DNA from: Oscheius dolichura
Taxonomy: Eukaryota > Nematoda > Chromadorea > Rhabditida > Rhabditidae
Reading direction: 5' to 3'
DNA: 64,000 nucleotides
Assembly: GCA_932521035.1 (NCBI GenBank)
Contig: OW051494.1
Coordinates: 916,001 to 980,000 of the forward strand
How positions within the stretch are numbered: position 1 is the first letter of the stretch; the number at the start of each line of letters is the position of its first letter. The position numbers and the translations under genes are program-made. The notes under the pieces were generated by a model. The model saw only the letters and a program-made list of their open reading frames with translations. It ran no database searches and was not told the origin of the DNA. Of the stretch, positions 11,468-23,300 are shown one piece after another.

Positions 11468-14444
11468 TTATGAAGAAGTTCGACGACGCTTGCCAGAGTG
11501 ATAACCTCGTACAAGTTTATCGTATTCTTCCCAACTTGTTTCAATTATGTGCGTGGCATATAAAGGGTCCTCTCCTCGAAGGCGTTTCCACTCCTGTAAG
11601 CAAAACATTAAAATATCATGAAAACATACCTCGCTGTTTGTGAGAGACGTTTTGAATCTTCCAAATAAGGCAGCAGCTTTTCTGAACATACTTTCATCAT
11701 TGAGACGATATCCCATTTCTAATCGGGAGAAGATGTTTTCAACTGTTATGGTGCGCACCATCATGGTCATTAAATGCCTTTTTAACGGTTCTATCAAAAA
11801 TCTGTAAAGCGTGGTTAAAATTAGTTTAAAACTATACAATAAACCTGTCAGCTGCATAGATCAGCTCATTCGAGTCTTCCACCTCCGGTACTTTCATGGT
11901 GTATATGTACTCGAGAATTTTTTTCATGATATGCAACGGAATATCTTCGATCGTAACCTAAAACATGTATTTTAAGCATAATAAAATAGGACAAACTCTG
12001 CTCTCTTGATATTCCTTACTTCCCGGTTTGAGCAGTCCACTGAAATAACCAGAACGAGCTGCCAAGATGACTTTGTGCACGTGAAATACGTGCCCATCCA
12101 CAATAATTTCAAAATCCGAGAGTATACCAGTGTCAAGCAGCGATTTTAGACTGCACTCCTTGAGGACTTCTGTGGCACTTTGACTACACATTGAACGCGC
12201 AGTGTTTCCACTGAAAGACGCTTCAAATGTTGATTCATCTAGAGGATCCATCTGAAAAAGTTAAAATTAACATAAAATATTGCTGTCGTAAAATTTTGTG
12301 TCAACGTGTCAAAAGACGGTATAAAAGGAAGAAAAATCCGTGGCAGACATCATTGTTCAACTGTCTCCTCGCGATGCCTGTTGCCAAAGAAGATACTTGG
12401 GCTTTCCAACCTATTGGATCACCGTTCCCGGACAACCCGGTGCGCGTACCCCAGCAGCAAAACATGTATGTTTCGCTTTTCTTTAGTTGTCACTTTTGGC
12501 ATCCTATTTAATTTGATAACTGTTTAGGTATATCGCGCTGTGGTACAAGCATGGCAAGCCGGTTCACGGACGCGCTTGGAACAATGATGGTGGTGTGGAA
12601 TGCTCTTTTCCCTACAGCAAAGTGGAGCTTACGGGCAAAAAGGATCTCGGTGGACAGATCCAAATTCTCACCTACAAGGGCGATTACAATTCGCATGGAT
12701 ATTGGTATGTCTCCCCGCTTTTTTCCCACACTTCCCTTATCTAGGTACGAGTGGCTGCCCTACGATACGGTCGAGAAGCAGGAAAAGTACCGCGAACTTG
12801 TGCGTTGCGGTAACTCCGCCCCTGTCCTGATGAAATGTGCTGATGGCCAAGAGAGGATCGGCTTTTTGGACCTCGGCACCGAGGTGGCCCTTGTTGCCTA
12901 CAACGGCAAATCGGAGAAAGTTGAAGGCGGCGCTTGCAAGAAGCTCATGACCATCTTCCGCAATCTCAATCCGCCTCCCACTGGACTGATGGTCTACGAC
13001 GACCTGTGGTACGACATCAAGTATGGTGATGCGTTCCCCAAGAATGCCGTCCCTGCTGATGATCGCCAACTGAGCACCGACACCGGTCCTATGTTCCAGT
13101 ACGTGGCCCTGTGGTACAAGCATGGCGAACCCGTGTTCGGAAGGGCTTACCCGACCGAGGCTGGTAAAACGGCCGCTCACTTTGGACGCAACAATCAAGA
13201 AAACGCTGGACCCGAAGTCGGATCGATGCAGTTGCTGACTGTTCCTGAGAGAAGCTGCATGGGACAGGAATACAAATGGATGACCCTCGCTGAAGGCAAG
13301 ACTGGTGGATGGACTACGGTTCATGTTGGAGATGCCGTTCCCTGCATCCTCAAAGGTTCTGATGGCAAGGAGGTGCTGGGCAACTTGGACCTCAAGACTG
13401 AGAAGGCTTCTGCCGGATGGGCTGGCAAGGAGAAGGTCATCCAGGGTGGCGCCGTCACTTCTCTCAAGGTGCTTTTCAAGCGCCGCATCGCATAAGTATC
13501 ATAAAATAAAGATACGGGCAAACTGTTCAACTTATATGACAGAAAAACACTTACTGCTTGTGAACTAGGTTCTCCATAGACAAGAAGATCTGTTGTAATT
13601 CGCAGAGTGTCGTTAGGCATCAATCGACTACTACGAGCCTGAAAGCACAATTAGTCAAACTCTGCAATAATTACCTTCAATTGTTCTATGCTGAAAAATT
13701 TACTAGCTGTCACCATTCCTCCGCGATTAATTGTCACAACGTTTTTATTCAGTGGACAGCCTCGCGGTCCATCAACACTATCGATGACGAAATTTACGCG
13801 AAACTGAAGCTTCGTTGAAGGGCATTCTAAAAAGAAAATTTTAAAATGTTGGATGTATCTTATACGAAGAATTTGTAGAAACAGCGAAAGATGCCCAGTG
13901 CATTCGTGGTCTTTGCCAGCAGGGAACAGCTTTAGAACAAATTGATGGTCGTCGTCTCCGAATTTCCTGAAATCTTTGGTACACGAATTGGAATTCGTTG
14001 CACTTACGTGCTAATTATAGATTCTCCTGGAGCATTCAGCTCCTGATGAACACTGAATTGAGGGATCTCCCAGTGATGTTTGAATTCAAGCGTTGGCATA
14101 ACCGTGGAGCATCTTGAAATACTGCTCGGATGCTCAAGGCGTATAGTCCTAAAATATTTTAAATCCTACCCTAATAATAGGCAGATCTCTGTCTGTTTGC
14201 GAGACATGTCGTCTGTGTAGATTGACAGGTCAAATGGGAGAGAAGCAGAAAGTTTCGACTGTCAGATCTTATCCGACTGTAAATTCTTTTTCGACCGAAA
14301 TAAACTAATCCCAACGCGGCCAAAGGCCGCCGGAGGCATAATGGATGTAAAATAATATTTTGCAGAAAACATGTGTACGCATATCAAAAATATCATGTAA
14401 ACTTACTCGTTCGCGTCTTCTTTCATTCCATCCTCTAAATCCAT
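11468..14444 (-). CDS. MATH-BTB domain protein (SPOP/MEL-26-like), 393 aa
   Basis: Nine exons: 14407-14444, 14008-14148, 13866-13966, 13675-13826, 13555-13638, 11997-12251, 11845-11957, 11630-11801 and 11468-11593. Exons 2-5 encode a MATH domain ([12 protein letters not shown], then [18 protein letters not shown] and a [14 protein letters not shown] end). Exons 6-7 encode a BTB domain ([20 protein letters not shown], then ILEYIYT). Exons 8-9 give a short BACK-like tail and a basic KRRRTSS end. This order is that of Cullin-3 substrate adaptors, so a role in ubiquitylation is inferred. Intron 5 (12252-13554) contains a complete opposite-strand gene. The acceptor of exon 6 lies directly before an in-frame ATG, so a trans-splice site giving a separate BTB-only protein is an alternative; the phase-0 junction and the missing BTB on the MATH half favour one gene. 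A TTTTTAG acceptor lies 16 nt 5' of the start. Confidence 0.8.
12320..12328 (+). promoter_or_regulatory. TATA box of the nested DM9-like gene
   Basis: TATAAAAGG lies 54 bp upstream of the ATG of the nested gene, on its strand and inside the host intron. The position suits a transcription start around 12350 and suggests the nested gene has its own strong, regulated promoter. Confidence 0.55.
12374..13495 (+). CDS. Two-repeat DM9-like protein, 339 aa, nested in MATH-BTB intron
   Basis: Three exons: 12374-12465, 12538-12714 and 12745-13495. The protein is an internal tandem duplication. The first half starts [17 protein letters not shown] and the second [17 protein letters not shown]; each is followed by a KWMTL/EWLPY-type tryptophan segment and then a module of the form [20 protein letters not shown] or [19 protein letters not shown]. 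These ALWYKHG...GRA units resemble DM9/DUF3421-type repeats, which in other animals are lectin-like and often linked to immunity; that assignment is from memory and moderate. No signal peptide or membrane segment is seen, so it is probably cytosolic. It lies wholly within intron 5 of the MATH-BTB gene on the other strand, with its own TATA box and a 3' AATAAA just after the stop. Confidence 0.8.
14162..14342. repeat. Dispersed repeat family C, copy 1
   Basis: Begins ATCCTACCCTAATAATAGGC and ends GCCGGAGGCAT; similar over most of its length to 36634-36878, including GAGAGAAGCAGAAAGTTTC. It lies in intron 1 of the MATH-BTB gene. Confidence 0.65.
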
Positions 14445-14818
14445 AATGTATTGATGCTTTCTAAAAATGCTGTTATCTAATATATGCACTACCAATCAAA
14501 TATACAAATATGTTATTGACGATTTGGACGGCTATAACGGTGCTAATTCGTAAGACATAAATTAAATATTTTTTTGAATATAAATTAAAATAAATTCGAA
14601 CACTCAATAAATGATATACATATAGGGTGCTGGAAAATAAGGCAGTTTGAACTAGAATTAATTGTTCATTTAGTTACAAAAAAAGAGTACCTAAGTTGTG
14701 AGAACATTCTTTGAAAGATACCGAATGAAGTGCAGATCAAACGTTATAAATGAGCTCAATGGACACCTGTTGAACAGCCAGTGGCACATAGTAGAAGAAA
14801 AATTGATATATAAAACGA

Positions 14819-17520
14819 TTACGAGGAATTTCCTAGTCCGACTAGGCGTTTCATAAAGCCATAAATCCGCCGCATTTTACTTGGTGGCTCGACGGTATCT
14901 CCCGCTGCTCGAAGTTGATCCAACTTGGAAAGGGACCAGTTGGAGGCTCGCATCGAGTTGCCCGGAGACTGCAAATATGAGAATCTCGAAAATTTTTAGT
15001 TTACCTTAGCAGGTGTGGACGGTTCTGATCGAACAATAGGTTGAGCTTCAGATTTGGCGGGGGTTTCTAGTCGCAGTCTTTCTACGTAGGGAGTAACGCC
15101 AGCGCTGCTAGAAGCCAATCTGGAGGGCCTCTTCCGGCTTGCCTAAATTTTAGAATACTGATAAGCCGAGAAAAACAGTAACAAACATTATCTATAAAAA
15201 TAGAGCTTTTAGTCGAAGTCGAAGCAGAAGGTGTAGCAAACAAGATGGCTGTATTTTGAATCCTCTCTTGTGATCTATAAAAAAACTATTATTGACACTA
15301 ATAGATTCAATATGCCTTGTGACAACTCCGGGCGAAACACAAAGAGCTGTTGCTTCAACAGTCAAAACTGCTCCAACATTGGTATCATTCTTCATCAATG
15401 AGAGACGGCGTGAGGCGATAGCAATCTTTCGTGAAGGCGTCTGACAATAAGATTGAAATGCAAAGTATAATAAACACCATTACCTTGATAGCATCTTCCA
15501 AATTAATTTCTACGATGTGTTTTGCACAACTCCTCGTCTTAGGTAATGGTGGTGATGGTTTCGTCGTAGAGGGAGAAGTTACAGCAGGTGTCGGCAAATC
15601 AACAGCATCTTTCTCCGGTGCTTCTTCGTCAGAATGGCTGTCTTCATCACTTGCGGGGCTAGACTCTGCCTCTTGCATCCTGGGAATCTTTGCCGGGCTC
15701 ACGTCGACATTTTCCTTGGCTTCTTGACCAGCATGCCTCTTTCCGCTTTCAATATTCTACAACAAAATTACATTAAATTAATATGCTTAATTCTTACATT
15801 ATTTGCTGTCTCAGCAACATCAGCTCTTGGTGGACTAACAGACTTATACGACTCCCGCAATTGTTCTCTCATCAGCATGCGTGTTTCTATCTCGTCTTCT
15901 TCGTCGTGTGTCATAAATCCGGGGCCTCTGTAGTCCACAGCTGCAACAAAATTTAAGAAAGCCACAAAGATGCTTACAAACAAAATTATTATCGAGTGCT
16001 CCTTCATATAGAAGTGGTACTCTTTCAGTCCATAGTTTTTGCGTTTTAGTTGGAGTCAAGTGGATCATACATTCAGGATCCATTAGGAACATTTCGTCTA
16101 TGGACTGATCCTGAGCGAGTGGTTCATCCACATACGGCAAATATGCAGATGGATTAGCATTAATAGGATCCATAATTAGCTAAATGAATATGTTAATGCT
16201 AAATTCACGAAGAACAGCTTACGACAATAGCAGATAAATTGTCAGCCCTTAATCCCCCCCATCTCTTCAAAGTATGAGACAGTAGTACACGTGCATGATT
16301 AGGCTGCTTATCATGAAGTTCATTTGGATCTTTATCTTCGCCAATTAAAAGCCTACGTTCCTCAGCTTCTACGTATTGAATAATCTAAAATTTGTTAGAA
16401 ATTCAATGCAAGCACAATTAACCTGATGTGAGTTCAAAACATTGGTAACTCCATCTGACACTAGCACAATGCAGGAATCGTCAACTGTTATAGGGCGAAC
16501 AGCTAGATCCGGATAGGGCGAAACCACATATTTCCCTGTGGATTCACAAAATGACCAAAGGTCACCTGCAAATATTTATTGACAGCCTTACATATGTAGT
16601 ATACCTAAACTTCTGGCAACAGCTAAAAATGGGATACTTTCAGTCGGAGTAGTTTTACGCACTGGTCCAACATGTCCTCTTACTGGTCGTGTCCAAACGA
16701 CACGTGAAACACCGCTTTTTTGGGCGACTTTCCCTCCCGACAACTCGATGCGAGACATTTCGTCCAAGGATTCGGGTTTATGGTCAACTGTCAGTCGCTC
16801 AGCTTCAAATCCAACCTTATTACCGTCTATAGCTGTAAAACGAAGACCATTAGCAATATCGAAAGTTTACTAACTAGTGTATTTGCTCATAATAACGGCT
16901 GAATCGCCGACGTGGCCCGTGTAAATTTTACCATTTCTGATAACAGCTACACTAGCCGTTGTGCCGGCTGTACTGGCATATCCTGAAGCGGTACGTGGCC
17001 AATTTGCTTAAAATATCAAGTTTATGAAACCGATGAAAAGGCGAATTACCAACAAACTTCTTCATTTCTTCATGGGTAGTAAGAAAACCTTCCTGGATGG
17101 CATCCAAAATATCTTGATCTTTCTCCGACTCGAACGATTCGCAGGCCTACATGGCTATCATATTAAAATACTAAAAATATCCGTACCATTATATTTGTTA
17201 GTAAATGGCGTCGAACAAATTCACTGGCTTCATAGCCGCCATGCCCGTCGAAAATACCCAAGAATATAAATTTTATCCTTCCATCATCATTTTTTATTGC
17301 TTCAATATGTACACGATCCTCCATATACTTCCTGCCTCCCTAAAGCAATACAAATAAAATAAATGGACTATAGCAAAACCTGATTTGCAGCAACAGTTAT
17401 CCTGTAATTAAGTCGGCCATCAAAATTGGAGCGGGACGGAACGCCGGGGACGTCTAGTTTCATGCTGCTTATGGCTGAAAGATCTCGCAATGGTGAATAT
17501 TTAAGCAGAGACGAAAGCAT
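14819..17520 (-). CDS. PP2C-family protein phosphatase, PPM1D/Wip1-like, 724 aa
   Basis: Fourteen exons: 17380-17520, 17187-17339, 17050-17146, 16875-17006, 16605-16832, 16423-16565, 16223-16384, 15978-16179, 15798-15940, 15484-15756, 15316-15440, 15187-15274, 15005-15142 and 14819-14968. The catalytic domain occupies the first ~390 residues: GGRKYMEDR, FDGHGGYEASEF, the TAGTTASVAVIRNGKIYTGH block, GDSAVIM, VVWTRP, FLAVARSLGDLW, LVSDGVTN and RADNLSAIV. The metal-binding aspartates of PP2C enzymes are present. The insert with VVWTRPVRGHVGPVRKTT matches PPM1D rather than PPM1A. PPM1D enzymes dephosphorylate p38 MAPK and damage-response proteins in the nucleus. The ~330-residue C-terminal half is acidic and Ser/Pro-rich and unrecognised. 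An acceptor (CTTTAG) abuts the ATG. The intron 15275-15315 must use a GC donor to keep frame. Confidence 0.88.
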
Positions 17521-17700
17521 CTAAAGAAAATATGAAATTTGAAACACAGTAATGAGAAAAGAGCGGGAATGACGTCACAGGAAGAGGCCCCCTCCCGAGC
17601 GCGGTCTCATAGCGAACGTACAAATTCTAGCGCGTTTGTGCGAATATACCGGTTTGATTTGAGAAAGCTCGGGTCCTGTTACACCACTACCAAGCTTTCA
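17521..17700. promoter_or_regulatory. Shared divergent promoter with perfect CRE/ATF palindrome
   Basis: Only 180 bp separate the start codons of the PPM1D-like (-) and DUSP19-like (+) genes. TGACGTCA lies at 17570-17577, the ideal binding site of ATF/CREB bZIP dimers, and the interval is GC-richer than its surroundings. Shared regulation of the two phosphatases is inferred. Confidence 0.6.
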
Positions 17701-18936
17701 ATGTCGCTACTGGAGTCGTTGAACGCGGCAAAAAATAAACTGAAATCTGTAGAAACAAGGTAAAATGCAGAAGAAATGTGGAACAGAAGTTTAGAGTTCT
17801 ATTAGCCGATGGAACAGAAATATCCGAAATAAGAGGGGAAGATGGAACTTTTCAAACAGAACCAAGTGAGTCTATGTATATAGCAACATATTTGAAATGA
17901 GCTTTTCTTTTTCCAAACGAAAAGGAATGTTTATGATGGCTGCAGTTGATAGGAAAATTATTCAAAGTTCTAATGCTGTTTATGGCGATTTATAGCTGCT
18001 AGTTGTACTTGTGACGAATAATTTGCCGAGAATGGTGTTACAATTGCAGTTTCGTTGTAATTACATATTTATACAACAAAACCGAGCAATAACACGAAAC
18101 AAACACGTAACACAAAGCCAGACAAAAGTGAAAAATAGGCCAAAAGTAAAAGTGAAATTTGTTTTTTTTTTAACTTTTATCACAATGTTGGGGCGCGCTA
18201 ACCAATTCACCCTTTATAAATTCGAACGATTTCCATAGCTTTTCTTATATTCTGCTTCATCGAATGTCTTTTCAACCCGATTTCACTTGCTTATAATATC
18301 ATAGAGGTCTCTAATAAAAGGAAGAAGAAGGTGGAACGTCTAAAACGAATGGGATTTATTGTTGACCTCAAGCCTGATCTTCAATTAGCTGAATGTTGTC
18401 CCGGCGTCTACCTGGGTAGAAGAGTAACACAACCAAGCATCAGGGCCAAATTTACAGGGAGTCAAGATGTAGCTGCCGATTTGGCTATACTGAAAAATGG
18501 AGGAATAACCCATATTATCAATGTGGCTACAGGAATTCAAAATTTCTTTCCAAAACAATTCCGATACTATAATTTGGAACTTCTGGACCTTCCCACAACT
18601 GATATTCAAAATCATTTACATCAGGTTATCGAATACATCAATGAAATAGTTGTTGCCGGAGGAAAGGTAACTATCCCCATTGGAAAAACGAAAGCTTCAG
18701 GTGTTTATCCACTGCAATGCGGGAATATCCCGTTCTTCCACCTTTGTTTTAGCGTATATCATGAAATATCATAAGTTATCCCTAAATGAAGCAGTAGCAA
18801 AAGTCAAAGAAGCAAGATCAGGTGATTTGAAATGTTGACAACGGCAAAATAAAAAGAAAATTCAGTGATCAAGCCAAATGACGGTTTTATGCAGCAATTA
18901 TTGATGTTTGAAGATCTCCTGAAGAAGACAAAATAG
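17701..18936 (+). CDS. Dual-specificity phosphatase, DUSP19-like, 213 aa
   Basis: Six exons: 17701-17759, 17795-17865, 18305-18415, 18458-18666, 18701-18821 and 18866-18936. The product lines up end to end with DUSP19/SKRP1 (about 217 aa): LLESLNAAKNKLKSVETRV at the N-terminus, GVYLGSQDVAADLAILK, THIINVATGIQNFFP, LDLPTTDI, the catalytic signature VFIHCNAGISRSST (HCxxGxxR) and PNDGFMQQLLMFEDLL at the end. The general-acid aspartate sits in LELLDLPTTD. The family lacks a kinase-docking CH2 domain and in mammals acts as a scaffolded phosphatase in the JNK pathway. Intron 2 (440 bp) is the only long one. It is transcribed head-to-head with the PPM1D-like gene. Confidence 0.9.
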
Positions 18937-19268
18937 ATCATATAGTAACTTGCTTCTAGAAAAGTGCAATTTGTTCGTGACATGTCTCTTGCCATAAAAT
19001 AATAAGCTCCCAAGTAGTGAATTTTTTTTCAAGAGTCGCCTCAGTAAAGGAGTCTTTTTTTCTCATCTTTCCCAGACTATACAGTAAAATTGTGGTTAGA
19101 AACAGCCAAGAAGATTCGTAGAAGTCGATCGCCTCTCTCGGAAGAAGAGAAACTGCCGAAATCTAGACAAGAAGACGGGAAGAAGACCAAGGAGATAAGA
19201 AGAAGACACGAGAAAAACAACAACAAGAATGAACAAAAAATTTTATTCACTGGATTATGCCCATCTCT
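18937..19268. other. Convergent 3' flanks
   Basis: The 3' regions of the DUSP19-like gene (+) and of the kinase locus (-) meet here. On the minus strand GAATAAAATT at about 19241-19250 can serve as poly(A) signal for the kinase locus. A + strand frame at 19090-19260 is rich in K/R/E but has no start or splice support. Confidence 0.5.
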
Positions 19269-20193
19269 TTAGTATTGATATCCGCCAGGCGGGACGAGGG
19301 CCGGGAATATTTCCTTCCAGTGGCTGACGATGGCCGTCATGCTGGGACGAAGATCGGGGAGCCGGTTCCAGATGCTGTCTTCAACGTAACGGCGAAGTCG
19401 GTCATCTACCGTCCAGGGCATTACCATCCGTAGTCCAGTCGGCACTTGTTGTTTCACCAGGGACGTCGTCTTCTTAGGGTACGGCTGTTGTCCTTCATTG
19501 TATATTTCCCAAACCATGATGCCATATGCCTAGACATCGGTCTTCTGGTTAAAAAGAGGAGCTGCCAGTAGTTCCGGAGCCATCCATCGGATGGGCAGAA
19601 GATTCTTGGTGTCTCCTCTGAACCAGGTGCTCTCGCGGGACAGGTCGAAGTCCGCAATTTTCACGTTGTTATTGCCATAAAGGCAATTCCTGGCGGCAAT
19701 GTCCCGATGGAGTACCTAAACTCAACTATTTGAAAGCTTTCAAGAAGACTCACATTATTGTGATGAATATATTGAAGCCCCCACGCGACTTGTACCACCA
19801 TCTCGGTGAGCTTCTCTGTCGATTGCTCCTCCTTCTTCAGAAAGGAGACCAGAGCGCCTTGGCGGCAGACTTCCATCAGAACCATCAGCGGCTCCTGGAG
19901 GGTGGCCACGGCGTAAAACCTGAAAGAGAGATCCATTATTCCATGTTAATCCAAAATCCTTACTTGACCACGTTGGGATGGTTAAGGCGCCTCATTAGCC
20001 GGACTTCGGCCATCGTCTCACGGATGATCTTCTTCGTAGCTTTGCCAATTGCTACTTTAATGGCTACCGGGATCTCCACTGGTCTGCGGCTACTGGATGG
20101 ATCTTTCTTCGATCCCTCATATCGTCTCCGAGAGGACCAGGAAAGGGCCTCTGTCTCCGGGAAGGCTAGAGTGATTTCCGCCGGCCGTATGCC
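19269..20193 (-). pseudogene. Decayed Fer-like tyrosine kinase
   Basis: Three exon-like blocks (19974-20193, 19754-19919, 19269-19715) in consistent phase encode a kinase catalytic domain of the nematode Fer/KIN type: PVAIKV with the beta-3 lysine, [54 protein letters not shown] and IRWMAPE. Three defects are visible. The glycine loop and any SH2 domain are missing: the first block is open only back to a TGA at 20194-20196. The DFG motif reads DFD. The tryptophan of the DVW motif is TAG (19530-19532), stopping the frame about 110 codons early, after which the frame stays open to the natural end. It lies about 100 bp downstream of the SLC6 gene on the same strand. A sequencing error could explain the stop but not the other two. 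Confidence 0.7.
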
Positions 20194-20300
20194 TCAATAT
20201 TCCAGTTTTGGTAATTCTCGAAACAGTTATATTAGAATTTTTTATTTGTCTCAGAATCTAGTCGGTGTCTTATTCGGTGCATTTATCGGCTGTGGCCGTT

Positions 20301-23300
20301 TCAGCTGCGACAGATTCTGTCTCGGCCGGCTTTCCTGAATACTTTCCCATATTTCTTCGGGTCTTTCCCTACCGTCTGCGGGTCATAGATGGCCAAACTG
20401 CTCATCGACCGCTGTCTGTCGACCTCCGTCAGCCGGTCTATCGGTGTTATCGAAATGGACGTGTTCGACTGCAACCCGACCGAGTCTTCCGAACAGAACC
20501 GCCGGATTACGGTCACTCTCTGTGGTTTCACTCCTAAATTCTTTCCTTTTTCATCTTTCCAACCCCAAAAATACCGTCTTCGTCGTCGCTGCTGGTACTG
20601 TCACAGGTGCTTTTGCTCCTTAACGAGCTGGAGGGTCTGTCGGTCATGGCTCGAGGCGGCTCGGACTTGGCGCCCGGGGAGGAGCGAGGGGGTGGGGTAT
20701 TCGGGATAACTGGCGGCTCGGAGGAACACGAATGCTGAAATACGGGGAAAGTACAATTATTTAGTTATGTTTTCCCCTACCTTATTGAATAATTCCTGTA
20801 TAATATGAATTTGTGGCGGTGTCGGCGAGGGGCTGGCGCTGAATGCCCTATGTCGCCGGGCCGCCGCCGCCCGGCTGATAGCCTCGGACATTATGAAGGC
20901 ATTCGAAGCCGGGGGACTGCCGAACAGGGTGATTTCACCCTTGGCCGTTGTCTGTGAGCCGGTGGACATTTCAAACGAGTTTTGGGACTCGGACGGACGG
21001 AGGGACGGATCCTCCTGGACCTCCTTCAGTCGGCCGACCCTCCAGCCGTAGTTGTCCTCGATCTGGATGGCCGTCACCGATCGCTCCGTATTTCCACGCG
21101 ACAACGGGTCAATATACTGTAATTTAAAGGTCTAAATATTTTAAAATAGGTCAAAATCCACCATATAAGTGTTTTCCCTCATCGCTGTTCGTCTTCTCTT
21201 TATGGCCGGCGGTGTCTCTCCCTCTGGCTCGATTTCCAGCTGCTCCGGTTCCAGTTGAGACCATTTCGAGCCATCGAAGAGTGAATAGAAGGTCTAGAAA
21301 ATTGGAAAATGAGGAAAAATTGGCGGGAAACCTTTCCATTCCGCCGAGATTTGAATAATTTGAAGAGGAAGACCAGCAGAATTGGCGCCAAGGGTACGGT
21401 AATGATTATCCAAGCAGTTACCTAGAATTTTTGCATTTTTAGATTGTATTTAATATAAAAACGATGTAAACTATATTATTTTAATATAAAAATGAAGAAA
21501 TCTGACCTCATATGGCCACGGAACTGGGTTCCGGGCGAAGCTGATGGGATCCCGGCTCACGAGGAAGAGTACTGTAGCTACCTGAACATTTCCCGCCTTT
21601 TTATTTCGAATTTCCCATTACCAAGAGGATAAATGGCGTAATCATGCTCCAACTGTATTTGATAAAAACCCCGGCCGGTCCGAATAGATATGTGGCCCGG
21701 TCGGTAAAGCCCAAAACGGCCCAGCGCTGGTGAAGAGGAATTCGGAGCATGCATGCCAAGTCCCGCAGGAAATTATTCACTCCTAAATGGGTAAAATTAT
21801 AGAAAATACAGGTAAAGTACCATAACTATAGGAAATAAGAAGAGCCAGGAGGAAAAGAGCCAAAGAAACGGTCCAAGTGGCGACAAGACAGTCAACCGAG
21901 TGGAAGAGGTAGACTCCTCCCTAAAAATTGAACTTCAGTAAAGTTTTTGAATTTTTAAACATAGTACGTCTGATAGATTATGTTGTTAGCTACATTTTGG
22001 TATATAAAACTTGAAAATTGGTTACGGTAGCCGGTTACAGTAGGGCGCGGAAGAGAGCGCGTCGCCTTCTCTTGTTGAAGAGGGTGCCAGATTACGGTAC
22101 CCCGCTCAATTTTAATGATTTATGTACCAAAATGAAGCCGAGAATCTGGGCTATCGGATACAATAATGGGCACTGAATGAATGGCTAATAGGAATATACA
22201 GCGGGCCTTTGAATGATCTACCCCGCCGCCCTCCCCTCGTCCTGGCGCTTCCTCGTCTCCTTGAGAACTTTACAGCTTTCCAAATGTATTTATATCAGTC
22301 TAACTATGTTCTAGAGGCAATTTTCCCACTCACCAATGTACAAAATGGCAATCCACAGAGGAAAGAAGCAGCCGAGATCAAAATAAACAGTCTCGTATCC
22401 AATATTTGGTTCTTTGAGCTCAATTTGGTCAAAATACTCGCAGTCAGACACCGTATCCTGCAATTTTAGACCTTTAAACTCCTCCAGAAATAGGAAAATA
22501 CCAAGAATATTGAGCATCTACCACGGCTAGGGCCAACGAGGCGATAAGAAGGCCGAACCAGAAGGGGCCGCCTTGAATGGTATAGGTCATGGACGGGAGC
22601 ACGACGAGGGAAAAGTAACGGGGATCGTAGGCTGGAAATTGTTGTTTGTATTGATAAAAAAACGGGGGAGAGAAGGAGCTTACCAACTAATTTTCTCATT
22701 TCTATACCGGAAAAGGAAATCAAATGGCCGGCAAAGCAGAACACGACGACGGCCGAGAGCAGGGAACAGGCGATGGCACTGAAAATGGATAGACTTTACA
22801 GGGGACGACGCTGGGAGGGGCAGGCGGCACTGGGACGGGTAGAGGACACCGGGAGGGGCAGACGACGCCGGGAAGAGGGATGGCACGGGAGAGGAGAGGA
22901 CACTGGGATGGACAGGAGACACTGGCAGGGACAGGCGAGGTCGGAAGGAGGACGAATTGGCGTACGGCCAAACCGAGGGTGCCCGTTACGGCTTGTCACG
23001 TTTCCCATCCTTTTGCCCAGCTGCTGTTACTCGTGGGAGTCGGCAGTCGGCAGTTCGCGGTCCGAGTTCATTTCTGAACAGGGTAACCACACCTGTCGTT
23101 GCCCCCTCCCTACGACTGAGAGTTCCTAGGGCCTCACCCAGGTGGCTCTTTCCGCAAAGCGTGGCCAGCAATGACGGCCGAAGGTCTAGTCTCGCGGCGA
23201 CTGCCAATAGTTTACGGGTGCAGTGACGCCGAAATTTCGACTGTCGGTACAGGGTGCGGGATTGTTACACCACTTTGTGAGCCACGTTTTGAGCAGATTT

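Noticed and set aside
12252-12260. Separate BTB-only gene starting at 12251 by trans-splicing
   Set aside because: The acceptor directly before an ATG allows it, but phase-0 fit with the MATH exons and known MATH-BTB architecture favour one gene; kept as alternative in the entry.
22720-23129. Overlapping long frames on both strands, Pro/Ser- or Gly/Arg-rich
   Set aside because: Created by the purine-rich minisatellite; one frame also overlaps an SLC6 exon.
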